A stretch of DNA of 43,893 bases from Burkholderia sp. Leaf177 (GTDB lineage Bacteria; Pseudomonadota; Gammaproteobacteria; Burkholderiales; Burkholderiaceae). The position numbers were made by a program, and so were the translations under genes. Within the stretch, counting starts at the first letter, position 1. Each line of letters starts with the position of its first letter. This document shows positions 1-7,578 of this stretch, one piece after another. The notes beneath the pieces were generated by a model that worked only from the letters and a program-made list of their open reading frames with translations, had not been told where the DNA came from and searched no databases. The stretch spans positions 221,381 through 265,273 of the forward strand of contig NZ_LMPF01000003.1 in the NCBI RefSeq assembly GCF_001424345.1. Reading direction: 5' to 3'.

Positions 1-33
1 TTAAGAATTAGCGGTGGAGAGGCGTTTTCTTTG

Positions 34-89
34 CTTCGTTTCTTTGTCGCCGTTGGACAAAGAAATGAAGTCCCGCCACGGACAGTGGC
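34..89. repeat. Dispersed two-hairpin intergenic element, copy 1
   Basis: Hairpin I has arms at 34-48 and 56-70 (15 bp, one G-T wobble) around a 7-nt loop. Hairpin II has arms GCCAC at 75-79 and GTGGC at 85-89 around GGACA. The same architecture recurs at 31954-32010 with paired compensatory changes in both stems. This suggests a structured repeat related to intergenic repeats I recall from Burkholderiaceae genomes. Its function is unknown. Confidence 0.75.
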
Positions 90-425
90 TAACAGTGATG
101 AAGAAGTCAGCTAAGACAGAACTCGCGAAGGCCTAAGCAGCAGCAACCCAGCATCAACCCCGACCGCAACAAACAACGTCCGAGCGCCAGCGTCAAACCT
201 CGTGAAATGAAGTCCCGCCACGGACAGTGGCTAACAGTGATGAAGAAGTCAGCTAAGACAGAACCCGCGAAGGCCTAAGCAGCAACAACCCGGCACCAAC
301 CCCGACCGCTACAAACAACGTTCGAGCGTCAGCGTCCAACCTCGTGAAATGAAGTCCCGCCACGGACAGTGGCCAAAGAGAACGGCAAAGACAAAACCCG
401 CGAAGGCCCAAGCAGCACCAACCCC
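62..425. repeat. 142-bp tandem repeat array, about 2.5 copies
   Basis: The unit beginning GAAATGAAGTCCCGCCACGG starts at 62, 204 and 346, an exact 142-bp period. Copies one and two differ at roughly ten positions. Copy three decays after about 80 bp, just before the GntR gene. Each unit begins inside the dispersed hairpin element and keeps its hairpin II (75-89, 217-231, 359-373). The array fills most of the otherwise gene-free stretch 1-460. Confidence 0.85.
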
Positions 426-460
426 TGCCCCCCGCTCACAAACCATCCCCCCCAAAAAAA

Positions 461-1246
461 GTGCCAACGCCCCGCCCCTTCCATCCCGTCAACGCCTACC
501 GAGTACGCATCGCCGATGTCGTCTCCGACCAGATCCGCGCCCTGATCACGAGCGGCGCCCTCACCCCAGGTCAGCGCCTCCCCGCCGAACGCGATCTCGC
601 CGAACAACTCAACGTCTCGCGGCCGTCGCTGCGCGAAGCACTAATCCGCCTGGAATCCGACGGCTTCATCCGCGCCGCCGCCCGCGGCGGTTTCGAAGTG
701 TCCGATGTCACCGCGCCCCTCGTCTCCGCACCGCTCGCCGCATTGCTGAGCCAGCACCCCACCGCCAGCGCCGATGTCCTCGAACTGCGCCACGGTCTCG
801 AATCCCTCGCGACCGCCTACGCCGCCGAACGCGCAACCGATACCGACCTCGCCCGCATCGCGGAAACCTTCCAGGCCCTGAAAACGGCGGCCATCGAACC
901 GAAACGCACGCGCATTGCCGAACACGACGCCGCGTTCCACCTGGCAATCGCCGATGCCACCCACAACCTCGCGCTCGCCCACGTAATGCACGGCCTGCAC
1001 GAACTCGTGCGTGAATCGATGCTGACGTCACACAGGCTGGTCGATTACGACGATCAGGTCGAAGCCGATCTGCTCGCGCAACATCAAGCCATTTTCGATG
1101 CCATCATCGCCCGTGATCCGCAACGCGCGCGCGACGCCGCCGGCGCGCATCTGGACTACGTGCGCACGCTGTATCGTGACAGGCTGCCGAAGCCCGAAGC
1201 GCCGCGCCAACCCGCGAAAAACCGTAACCCGGAGACCACGCAATGA
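461..1246 (+). CDS. FadR/GntR-family transcriptional regulator (FCD domain)
   Basis: This 261-residue regulator has an N-terminal winged helix (about residues 10-80), with the recognition region RDLAEQLNVSRPSLREAL. A helical FCD effector domain follows (about 95-235), with Asp/His residues in HDAAFHLAIADATH typical of its metal/ligand site. FCD regulators usually bind organic acids or sugar acids and repress catabolic genes. Its stop codon overlaps the galM start (ATGA), so the two are co-transcribed and a sugar-derived effector is plausible. The GTG start at 461 is chosen because the winged helix begins within 15 codons of it; no clear Shine-Dalgarno is visible. The promoter probably lies in or next to the tandem repeats upstream. 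Confidence 0.85.
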   Translation: MPTPRPFHPVNAYRVRIADVVSDQIRALITSGALTPGQRLPAERDLAEQLNVSRPSLREALIRLESDGFIRAAARGGFEVSDVTAPLVSAPLAALLSQHPTASADVLELRHGLESLATAYAAERATDTDLARIAETFQALKTAAIEPKRTRIAEHDAAFHLAIADATHNLALAHVMHGLHELVRESMLTSHRLVDYDDQVEADLLAQHQAIFDAIIARDPQRARDAAGAHLDYVRTLYRDRLPKPEAPRQPAKNRNPETTQ

Positions 1247-2301
1247 ACATTTCCAGCGCCCATTGGGGCGACCTCCCGGACGGCACGCCCGTCGAACTCC
1301 ATACCATCAGCCACGACAACGGCTTGCGCGTATCGGCAACGAACCTGGGCGCAGCGCTCGTCTCGTGGTTCGCGCCGGATCGCGACGGCCGTCTCGCCGA
1401 TATCCTGCTCGGCCACGACACGCCCACCGCCTACACGGAAGGCCCGGCGCACATGGGCGCGACCGTCGGGCGATGGGCGAACCGGATCGCGGGCGCGCGT
1501 TTTTCACTCGATGGCGTCGAGTATCCGCTCGAAGCCAACCAGCCGCCGAACTCGCTGCATGGCGGCTCGACCGGATTCAGCTACAAGCTCTGGCAAGCGA
1601 AACACACGGACGAATCGCTCGTGTTCAGGCTGGAGTCGCCCGCCGGCGACAACGGTTTTCCCGGCGCGCTCACGGTCCAGGTGACCTACACGTTCAGCGC
1701 GGCGGGGGAGCTGACGATCGCCTACGACGCTTTCACCGATGCTCCCACGCCGCTCAACCTCACGAATCACGCGTACTTCAACTTGTCGGGCGCGCCTTCG
1801 AGCATTGCCGATCACGAGATCGAAATCGCGGCGGACCAGTTTTTCACTATCGATGAAAACACGATCCCAGTAACACTCGAAAGCGTCGCCGACACCCCGT
1901 TCGATTTTCGCAAGCCAGCGGCAATCGGACCGCGCATCGATGCACAGGACAACGAGCAGGTCCGGCTGGCGAATGGCGGTATCGATCATTGTTTTGTATT
2001 GCGCTCGATCGGCGCGGTCACCGAACTGCCCGAATTGCAGCGCGCGGCGAACGTCTATCACCGGCCGAGCGGCCGTGAACTGACGGTATCGACGACTGAA
2101 CGCGGCCTGGTGTTTTATACGAGCAATCATCTGGAAGGCGAGCCGGGCAAACAAGGCACGATCTATAAAAAGCATGGCGCGTTGTGCCTGGAAGCCGGCG
2201 GATTCCCAAATCAGATCAACATGGAAAGCGCGGAAGACGTGGTGTTGCGTCCAAACGAACGCTATCGGCAAGTGACGCAATACACCACCGGCATTCGATA
2301 G
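1243..2301 (+). CDS. galM: Aldose 1-epimerase (galactose mutarotase)
   Basis: This enzyme interconverts alpha and beta anomers of aldoses such as galactose and glucose in the cytoplasm. The 352-residue product matches GalM length. NSLHGG (H106) and NLTNHAYFNLSG (H176) provide the substrate-binding and catalytic histidines, and LCLEAGGFPNQIN (E317) the catalytic glutamate. The start overlaps the regulator's stop by 4 nt, pointing to translational coupling. The family assignment is firm. The physiological sugar is not known from sequence, and no other sugar-catabolic genes follow. Confidence 0.93.
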   Translation: MNISSAHWGDLPDGTPVELHTISHDNGLRVSATNLGAALVSWFAPDRDGRLADILLGHDTPTAYTEGPAHMGATVGRWANRIAGARFSLDGVEYPLEANQPPNSLHGGSTGFSYKLWQAKHTDESLVFRLESPAGDNGFPGALTVQVTYTFSAAGELTIAYDAFTDAPTPLNLTNHAYFNLSGAPSSIADHEIEIAADQFFTIDENTIPVTLESVADTPFDFRKPAAIGPRIDAQDNEQVRLANGGIDHCFVLRSIGAVTELPELQRAANVYHRPSGRELTVSTTERGLVFYTSNHLEGEPGKQGTIYKKHGALCLEAGGFPNQINMESAEDVVLRPNERYRQVTQYTTGIR

Positions 2302-2399
2302 GAGCCCGCCTACACCGATATAGGACAGGCGCGGCTATCGGCACATCGACCTCTCACGGATACTTGATTCATCAAATCAGATATGGAATGGAGGACGAC

Positions 2400-2474
2400 A
2401 TGCCTTACCTACTTGGCTGGCTGCTTGGTGTTCCGGTGATCGTGCTGGTGATCTTGTATCTGATCTTCCACTGA
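2400..2474 (+). CDS. 24-residue single-pass membrane microprotein
   Basis: A 25-codon frame has a good Shine-Dalgarno (AGGA within ATGGAGGACGAC) six bases before ATG and ends in TGA. The peptide starts MPYLLGWLLG and is one continuous hydrophobic helix ending in YLIFH, with no charged residue before the final histidine. A strong intrinsic terminator at 2510-2539 follows, so it looks like a complete transcription unit. I recall very similar unnamed peptides in other Burkholderia-group genomes, but no function. Such proteins often act as small partners of larger membrane complexes; that is inference only. Confidence 0.7.
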   Translation: MPYLLGWLLGVPVIVLVILYLIFH

Positions 2475-2509
2475 TCTTTCAACTGCACGCGTTTTAGCCG
2501 GACTCAACG

Positions 2510-2539
2510 AAGGCGTCGTTACAATACGACGCCTTTTTT
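2510..2539 (+). terminator. Intrinsic terminator after the microprotein
   Basis: Perfect 10-bp arms AAGGCGTCGT (2510-2519) and ACGACGCCTT (2526-2535) enclose TACAAT and run into a T tract ending at 2539. It separates the microprotein from creA. Confidence 0.9.
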
Positions 2540-2595
2540 GTTTTTTATCGTCAGCATATCGCCAGCACACCGCCAGGAATGGCTCAAGGATTCCG

Positions 2596-3069
2596 ATGAA
2601 ACGCGCCCTCCCCTTGCTTGCATCGCTCGCTGCGCTGTTCGGCGTTTCCAGTCTTCATGCCGAGGAAATCGCCAGCGTGAACACCAACTTCCGGTTCACC
2701 GGTTCGGATCGCGTGAGCGTGGAAGCGTACGACGATCCAGCCGTCGCCGGCGTCACCTGCTACGTCTCGCGGGCGCGAACGGGCGGTGTGAAGGGAACGC
2801 TGGGTATCGCGGAAGACCCGTCCGAGGCGTCGATTGCGTGCCGCCAGGTCGGTCCGATCAAGATCGACGCGCCGCTGAAACAGAAAGCCGATGTGTTTTC
2901 CGAGCGCATGTCGTTCATCTTCAAGACGTTGCATGTGGTGCGAGTTGTCGACGCCAAGCGCAACACGCTGGTTTATCTGACGTATAGCGACCGCATTGCA
3001 ACCGGCAGCGCGAAGAACAGCGTCACCGCTGTGCCTATGCCGGCCGGCACCACGATTCCCGTGAAGTGA
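2596..3069 (+). CDS. creA: CreA family periplasmic protein
   Basis: The 157-residue product has an N-terminal signal peptide (MKRALPLLASLAALFGVSS, cleavage near LHAEE). The mature part resembles E. coli CreA: VEAYDDPAVAGVTCYVSRA, TGGVKGTLGIAEDPSEA, CRQVGPI and VVRVVDAKRNTLVYLTYSD. CreA's biochemical role is not known. In E. coli the gene lies in creABCD, but no creBCD genes are present here. The two cysteines (in TCYVS and ACRQ) are conserved and could form a disulfide. AGGA sits just upstream of ATG 2596. Confidence 0.9.
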   Translation: MKRALPLLASLAALFGVSSLHAEEIASVNTNFRFTGSDRVSVEAYDDPAVAGVTCYVSRARTGGVKGTLGIAEDPSEASIACRQVGPIKIDAPLKQKADVFSERMSFIFKTLHVVRVVDAKRNTLVYLTYSDRIATGSAKNSVTAVPMPAGTTIPVK

Positions 3070-3214
3070 CTGGAGGCTTTCCTCCAACGCTCTAAAGTTT
3101 TCCGCCCGGCCGCCGATATCAAGACGAATGGCCATCGCTCTAATGGCGACGCCAACTGTTTTCCCGCGCGAGCACAAAAATTCGATGCGCGGGACGCGCG
3201 AACCGGGACACATC

Positions 3215-3979
3215 ATGGGCCAGATCACCCTCTCATTCAAAGACGAAACGCTCGTTGCGCTGCGCCGCGATTTCGATACGTTCATTCGCCTGTCGCTGAA
3301 ATTCGATCCGCAATTCGTCACGCCATCGTTCGAAGATTTCCTGCGCGCAAAACTGCTCGACAACCCCACGCCGCTCACCGAACAAGCTGTCCAGCGAATG
3401 CTGCAGAACGGCCAGTACGCCTGGGCCAAGCGCGCGCTCGACAAGGAATTCCCGGACGTGGTGGACATGATGATGCGCCAAGCCGCGGAACACGGTTTCG
3501 GGTTTGCGGTGCGCTCGGACTGGTCGACGGACGATCTGGTAAAAGCCGCGCGAACCTGGGCGACGTCGATCGTCACTGAAGCAAAAGGCGACCCGGCGCA
3601 AATCGAATCGCTTGCCGCGCAGATCAAATCGGCGGCAACGGATATTCAGGATCTCGAGCAGAAGATGCAGACGCCCGCATGGCGTCTCGCCGATTCCCTG
3701 CGGCAACGCGTGTACGAAACAAGGATCGCGACCGAGCATAGCGTGGGCTCGACCGCGCGCGAGAAGCTTGGCGAGCTGCGCTGTTTGCTGCGGCTCGGAA
3801 TGTTTCATGGCTCCGTTTCGAAGCAGGAAGCGCAGCAAGTGCTGGAACAATTGCGCTCGTTGAAACCCGAGATTTTTATCGAAGAGCCGTATGACGGTTT
3901 TACGCGCTTTGGCAATTGGCTTCGTGCAATCTTCACGCCGGAGCGCAAGGTGCCGAAGCCGTCGCGTGCGGAACGTTGA
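3215..3979 (+). CDS. Hypothetical cytoplasmic protein, 254 residues
   Basis: I do not recognise this family. The ATG at 3215 is preferred over the upstream in-frame ATG at 3128 because GGGA sits at correct spacing. The protein has no signal peptide or membrane span. It begins MGQITLSFKDETLVALRRDF and is mostly helical and charged. The segment around residues 125-155 (SLAAQIKSAATDIQDLEQKM) looks coiled-coil-like. The C terminus is basic (FTPERKVPKPSRAER). It converges on the helicase gene with a gap of 6 bp. Composition matches neighbouring genes, so recent transfer is not indicated. Confidence 0.75.
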   Translation: MGQITLSFKDETLVALRRDFDTFIRLSLKFDPQFVTPSFEDFLRAKLLDNPTPLTEQAVQRMLQNGQYAWAKRALDKEFPDVVDMMMRQAAEHGFGFAVRSDWSTDDLVKAARTWATSIVTEAKGDPAQIESLAAQIKSAATDIQDLEQKMQTPAWRLADSLRQRVYETRIATEHSVGSTAREKLGELRCLLRLGMFHGSVSKQEAQQVLEQLRSLKPEIFIEEPYDGFTRFGNWLRAIFTPERKVPKPSRAER

Positions 3980-3985
3980 GGCGCT

Positions 3986-6121
3986 TTATTCCCACATTTT
4001 CTTGAGCCGCGCCGCGATATCCAGCTTCGCTTTCGCCGCCGCGGCCAAACCTGCGGCAGTCGGCGCCACCGGCTCAGGCACATGCGGCCACGCGCGCGCC
4101 TCGAAATGCGGCATCAGATGCGCGGGAATGAAACGCGTGCGCGCCGCCCACACGTGCCGGTCGCCCATGGCCGTCTGGTTGTGCACATAGAACCGCTGCG
4201 GCGTGACTATATGCAGATCCTCTTTTGCGCGCGTCATGGCGACGTATAACAGCCGCCGTTCTTCATCGATTTCTTCGTCGCTGCCCGTGCCCATGTCCGA
4301 CGGAATGCAGCCGTCCACGCCGTTCAGCACAAACACGTTCTTCCATTCCTGGCCCTTGGCCGAATGGATGGTCGAAAGAATCAGATAATCTTCATCGATA
4401 AGCGGCACGCCCGACTCGTCGCTCGTGGCATCGGGCGGATCGAGCGTGAGTTCCGTCAGGAAACGCTCGCGCGTGGGATACGTGGATGCAATGCTTTCCA
4501 TCTGCAGCACGTCGCCATGACGGATCGCCGCGTCTTCATGATTGCGCTCCAGATGCGGTTCGTACCAGCGCCGGATCATCTCGAACTCGGCTGGCCAGCC
4601 GCTTTCACGTGCGCACACCTTCGCCATCAGCGCCGCAAATACAGGCCAGTCCTCGCTCGCGCGCGGCGGCGGCGCAAATGCCGCAAGCGCGGACGCTGTA
4701 TCGCCACGTTCAGTTACCTGATCGAGCACGCGACCCGCGATTGCCGGCCCAATACCCGGCAGCAACTGCACGACGCGAAATCCGGCCACGCGATCGCGCG
4801 GATTTTCCGCCCACCGCAATACGGCCAGCACGTCTTTCACATGCACGGAATCGAGAAACTTCAATCCGCCGAATTTCACGAACGGAATGTTGCGCCGCGT
4901 GAGTTCTATTTCCAGCGCGGCGCTGTGATACGCGGTCCGAAACAACACCGCTTGCTGCTTGAGCGTCATGCCGCCTTCACGCGCTTCCAGTATTTGCTCG
5001 ACGATGTAACGCGCCTGATCGGCTTCATCGGCGACGGAAACGATCCGCGGCCGTTGCTCCGACGACTTGTCCGTCCAGAGGTTTTTTGTATATCGCTCGG
5101 TGGCGAGTCCGATCACCGCGTTCGATGCCGCGAGGATCGGCTGCGTGGAGCGGTAGTTGCGCTCGAGCGTCACGCATTTGGCGGGCGGATTGAAGTGATT
5201 CGGGAAGTCGAGAATGTTGCGCACCGTCGCGCCGCGAAACGAGTAGATGGACTGCGCGTCGTCGCCGACGACGGTGAGGCCGCGGCCGTCGGGTTTCATG
5301 GAAAGGAGGATGGACGCCTGGAGCGTGTTCGTGTCCTGGTATTCATCGACGAGAACGTGGTCGAAGCGGCTCGACAAATCCGCCGCAATCGACGGCTCCG
5401 CGGCCAGGTGCGACCAGTAGAGCAGCAAGTCGTCGTAGTCGAGCACGCTTTGCTGCTGCTTCGCGTGGACGTAGGCGGCGAAAAGGCGGCGCAAATCGTC
5501 TTCCCACTCGCGGCACCATGGGAACGCCTGATCGAGTACGGTCGCGAGCGAAGCGCCCGTATTGACCACGCGCGAGTAGATGGCGAAGCAGGTGGACTTG
5601 GCGGGAAAGCGCTTTTCCTTCGCCGATAACCCCAGTTCGTGCCGCACGAGATTCATCACGTCGGCGGAATCCTCGCGGTCGTTGATGGTGAACGACGGCG
5701 ACAAGCCGACCAAATCAGCATAGTCGCGCAGCAATCGCGCGCCGACGCTGTGGAACGTGCCGGACCACGTGAGGCCCTGCGCCATGCCGCTGCGGTTTCC
5801 AAGCGCGTTCGTTGCGATGCGCGTTACGCGCCGAGTCATCTCGTTGGCCGCGCGCCGCGAAAAAGTCAGCAACAGGATTCGGCGCGGATCGGCGCCCTTC
5901 ACCAGCAAATGCGCCACGCGATGCGCAAGCGTGTTCGTCTTGCCCGATCCCGCGCCCGCAATCACGAGCAGCGCGCCGGCGGCGTTGCTTGTATTGGTAT
6001 CGGCATCGGTGCCGTATTCGACGGCCTCACGCTGCGCGTCGTTGAGCTTGGTCAAATACGGCGCGACTTCCGCTTCATCGGATTCGGTCCTGGCATCAAT
6101 GGCGGGAATGGGCGAAAGCAC
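3986..6121 (-). CDS. UvrD/Rep-family (SF1A) ATP-dependent DNA helicase
   Basis: This 711-residue 3'-5' helicase contains the full SF1A motif set. Walker A is AGAGSGKTNTL near the N terminus, then LLLTFSRRAANEM (Ia), DEYQDTN (II), VGDDAQSIYSFRGA (III), ERNYRST (IV), TIHSAKGQEW (V) and LYVAMTRAKEDL (VI). It is longer than Rep and lacks the usual UvrD C-terminal tail, ending in an Ala/Lys-rich segment. The GTG at 6121 is preferred. A longer frame from GTG 6187 exists, but it would run through a LexA-box-like site at 6163-6178, and the residues it adds look non-coding. An SOS-induced repair role is therefore inferred. It is not clearly orthologous to uvrD, rep or pcrA, so no symbol is given. Confidence 0.92.
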   Translation of the reverse strand: MLSPIPAIDARTESDEAEVAPYLTKLNDAQREAVEYGTDADTNTSNAAGALLVIAGAGSGKTNTLAHRVAHLLVKGADPRRILLLTFSRRAANEMTRRVTRIATNALGNRSGMAQGLTWSGTFHSVGARLLRDYADLVGLSPSFTINDREDSADVMNLVRHELGLSAKEKRFPAKSTCFAIYSRVVNTGASLATVLDQAFPWCREWEDDLRRLFAAYVHAKQQQSVLDYDDLLLYWSHLAAEPSIAADLSSRFDHVLVDEYQDTNTLQASILLSMKPDGRGLTVVGDDAQSIYSFRGATVRNILDFPNHFNPPAKCVTLERNYRSTQPILAASNAVIGLATERYTKNLWTDKSSEQRPRIVSVADEADQARYIVEQILEAREGGMTLKQQAVLFRTAYHSAALEIELTRRNIPFVKFGGLKFLDSVHVKDVLAVLRWAENPRDRVAGFRVVQLLPGIGPAIAGRVLDQVTERGDTASALAAFAPPPRASEDWPVFAALMAKVCARESGWPAEFEMIRRWYEPHLERNHEDAAIRHGDVLQMESIASTYPTRERFLTELTLDPPDATSDESGVPLIDEDYLILSTIHSAKGQEWKNVFVLNGVDGCIPSDMGTGSDEEIDEERRLLYVAMTRAKEDLHIVTPQRFYVHNQTAMGDRHVWAARTRFIPAHLMPHFEARAWPHVPEPVAPTAAGLAAAAKAKLDIAARLKKMWE

Positions 6122-6162
6122 GTCGCGTGACCTTAAAGCATGGAAAAAACAGGTGACGCACA

Positions 6163-6178
6163 CTGTATATCCATACAA
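6163..6178. promoter_or_regulatory. LexA (SOS) box-like site upstream of the helicase
   Basis: CTGTATATCCATACAA matches the gammaproteobacterial-type consensus CTGTATATATATACAG at 13 of 16 positions, with the left CTGT and right ACA intact. It lies 42-57 bp upstream of the chosen GTG start on the minus strand, where a repressor would overlap a promoter. A clean CTGT-N8-ACAG box elsewhere in the window (38384-38399) shows that this genome uses that motif type. Confidence 0.6.
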
Positions 6179-6219
6179 CCCTCGCACGCAAGCGCTTGAT
6201 GCAGCACGCTTTTGGCCCT

Positions 6220-6262
6220 AAAAAACAAACGGCCCGGCGAGCTTTGCGCTCGTCGGGCCGTT
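6220..6262 (-). terminator. Intrinsic terminator of the 84-residue secreted protein gene
   Basis: Read on the minus strand, arms AACGGCCCGACGAGC and GCTCGCCGGGCCGTT (14 of 15 paired plus a wobble) enclose a short loop. They run into TTGTTTTTT. The hairpin sits just 3' of the gene ending at 6283. Confidence 0.88.
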
Positions 6263-6282
6263 CTTCAAGCGACAAAGCGAAA

Positions 6283-6537
6283 TCAGTCCGCTTTCTTCGC
6301 GTTCTTCAGGTTGGCGTCGGCGGCGGCTTCATTCGCCTTCGACTGCGACTCGGTCTTCTGCTTGTCGGCCTTGGCTTGCGCCACGTTCGCGTCTTTATCG
6401 GCTTCGGCCTGCTTTTTGGCGGCCTTCTTCTCCGCGTGCGTGGGCTCGGCCGTGGTCTGCGCGATCGATACCGTCGCCGCCGTTGCAAACGCGCCTGCAA
6501 GCAAGGCAGCACATAAACGATGAGTGGTCTTGGTCAT
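6283..6537 (-). CDS. Small secreted Ala/Lys-rich protein, 84 residues
   Basis: The product has a clear signal peptide (hydrophobic CAALLAGAFATAATVSIAQ, cleavage probably after IAQ). The mature region of about 57 residues is almost wholly Ala, Lys, Glu, Gln, Asp and Asn (KKAAKKQAEADKDANVAQAK), predicted as one polar helix. Such proteins are often annotated as TolA-like by composition alone; no TolA domain is present. AGGAG precedes the ATG at good spacing. It follows a similar small secreted gene (6607-6990) in the same direction after 69 bp and ends at a strong terminator, so the two may be co-expressed. Function unknown. Confidence 0.8.
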   Translation of the reverse strand: MTKTTHRLCAALLAGAFATAATVSIAQTTAEPTHAEKKAAKKQAEADKDANVAQAKADKQKTESQSKANEAAADANLKNAKKAD

Positions 6538-6606
6538 GATGTTCTCCTTCTATTTTTTTCCGGGCGCGGCGATCACGAAAAAGCCGCGCTCATTGATACA
6601 TCCAGC

Positions 6607-6990
6607 TTAGTGCTGCAAGTTCGTGTTCTGCGGACCGTTCGGTTCGGCGGACTTGAGTTCGTCGTTGGCCGTTTGGTTATCGGCCTTCTTGTTGATCTTC
6701 GCGTTGCGGACTTGCTCCTTGTATTGCTGCTTCGCCTGCTTGCTGGTCGCCTTCAATTCCTGCTGCGACGCCTTCTTCGATGCCTTGTATTCCGCGCTGG
6801 CCTGAGCGTTCGCGTTGCGCTTCTGAACCAGCGGATCGGTAGGCGCCGGAGCCGTCAGGTTCTGAGGCGCGGGCGTAACCTGGGCAGGCGGCTGGGCACC
6901 GGCATCGGTCGGCTGTGCGGTCTGCGCGAAAGCGGAACCTGCGATAGCAATGAAAGCGGTACCAAGCAGCATCTTCTTGACTTGCGACAT
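6607..6990 (-). CDS. Secreted Lys/Gln/Ala-rich protein, 127 residues
   Basis: The ATG at 6990 is chosen because GAGAGG lies just upstream and a classical signal peptide follows (KKMLLGTAFIAIAGSAFAQ, cleavage after AFAQ). A Pro/Ala/Gln linker (about residues 25-55) leads to a highly charged helical region with repeating Lys/Ala/Gln (YKASKKASQQELKATSKQAK). No known domain is recognised. It resembles the next downstream gene in layout: signal peptide plus polar helix. A periplasmic or envelope-associated role is inferred from the signal peptide alone. Confidence 0.8.
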   Translation of the reverse strand: MSQVKKMLLGTAFIAIAGSAFAQTAQPTDAGAQPPAQVTPAPQNLTAPAPTDPLVQKRNANAQASAEYKASKKASQQELKATSKQAKQQYKEQVRNAKINKKADNQTANDELKSAEPNGPQNTNLQH

Positions 6991-7356
6991 ATTCAATTCC
7001 TCTCTAGCGATTGTTTTTCCGGGTATCGATGGCAACGCAGGGCAGCCTGTTTCGTGTCCTGAAACGCCCTTGGGCACTGCGCGCTGCCATCGCCCGCTTA
7101 CTCGATTACGGGACAACGTATTACGACTGACCCCGCTCCCGCCATCCGGGTTCGATGAAACCCGTCACTGTTACCGAAGGTTTAATTTTCTGACATGTTG
7201 CAAAAGCGCCGGATGGCCGGATTTACCGGGACATGGCCTTATTCGCACGCGGCGTGCCTGCACAGCCAATACTTCACACGAATACGGCCTGCATCGCTGG
7301 TTTATGATGTGCGCCCTATCCGCCTCAAAGCGGTTTCAATCTGAACGAGGGCCGCC

Positions 7357-7578
7357 ATGCCGCGCCAGGAATTCACGCTTACGGGCGATTACGTCGAACT
7401 GCACAACCTGCTCAAGATCATGGGCTTAGCCGACAGCGGCGGCTCGGCGAAGATGCGTGTAGCCGAGGGCGAAGTGAAGGTCGACGGCAAGGTTGAGTTG
7501 CGCAAGACGTGCAAGATCCGCGCGGGCCAAACGGTTCTTGTCGACGACACCACCATCAAGATTCGCAAGCCGGAATAA
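7357..7578 (+). CDS. S4-domain RNA-binding protein (YbcJ-like)
   Basis: The 73-residue protein is a single S4 RNA-binding fold: FTLTGDYVELHNLLKIMGL, then the core SGGSAKMRVAEGEVKVDGKV and the basic ELRKTCKIRAGQ. This matches small stand-alone S4 proteins of the YbcJ family, thought to bind structured RNA. GAGG precedes the ATG. It stands alone between divergent and unrelated genes. The family assignment is good; the RNA target is unknown. Confidence 0.88.
   Translation: MPRQEFTLTGDYVELHNLLKIMGLADSGGSAKMRVAEGEVKVDGKVELRKTCKIRAGQTVLVDDTTIKIRKPE

Noticed and set aside
62..425. CRISPR-like array
   Set aside because: The period is 142 bp with near-identical whole units and no short repeat/unique spacer pattern. 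No cas genes are present.
349..1014. Long plus-strand open frame overlapping the GntR gene
   Set aside because: It is rich in Arg/Pro with no domain and runs in the shadow of a well-supported regulator frame, a common effect of high GC.
2364..2375. FNR/ANR-type site (TTGAT..ATCAA) upstream of the microprotein
   Set aside because: The half-sites are separated by two bases; FNR sites need four.
3071..3086. Hairpin TGGAGG/CCTCCA as creA terminator
   Set aside because: The stem is only 6 bp with no adjacent T tract, too weak to call.
4364..5629. A 421-codon open frame antisense to the helicase
   Set aside because: Composition is typical of antisense GC-rich shadow, with no motif. The opposite strand holds all helicase motifs.
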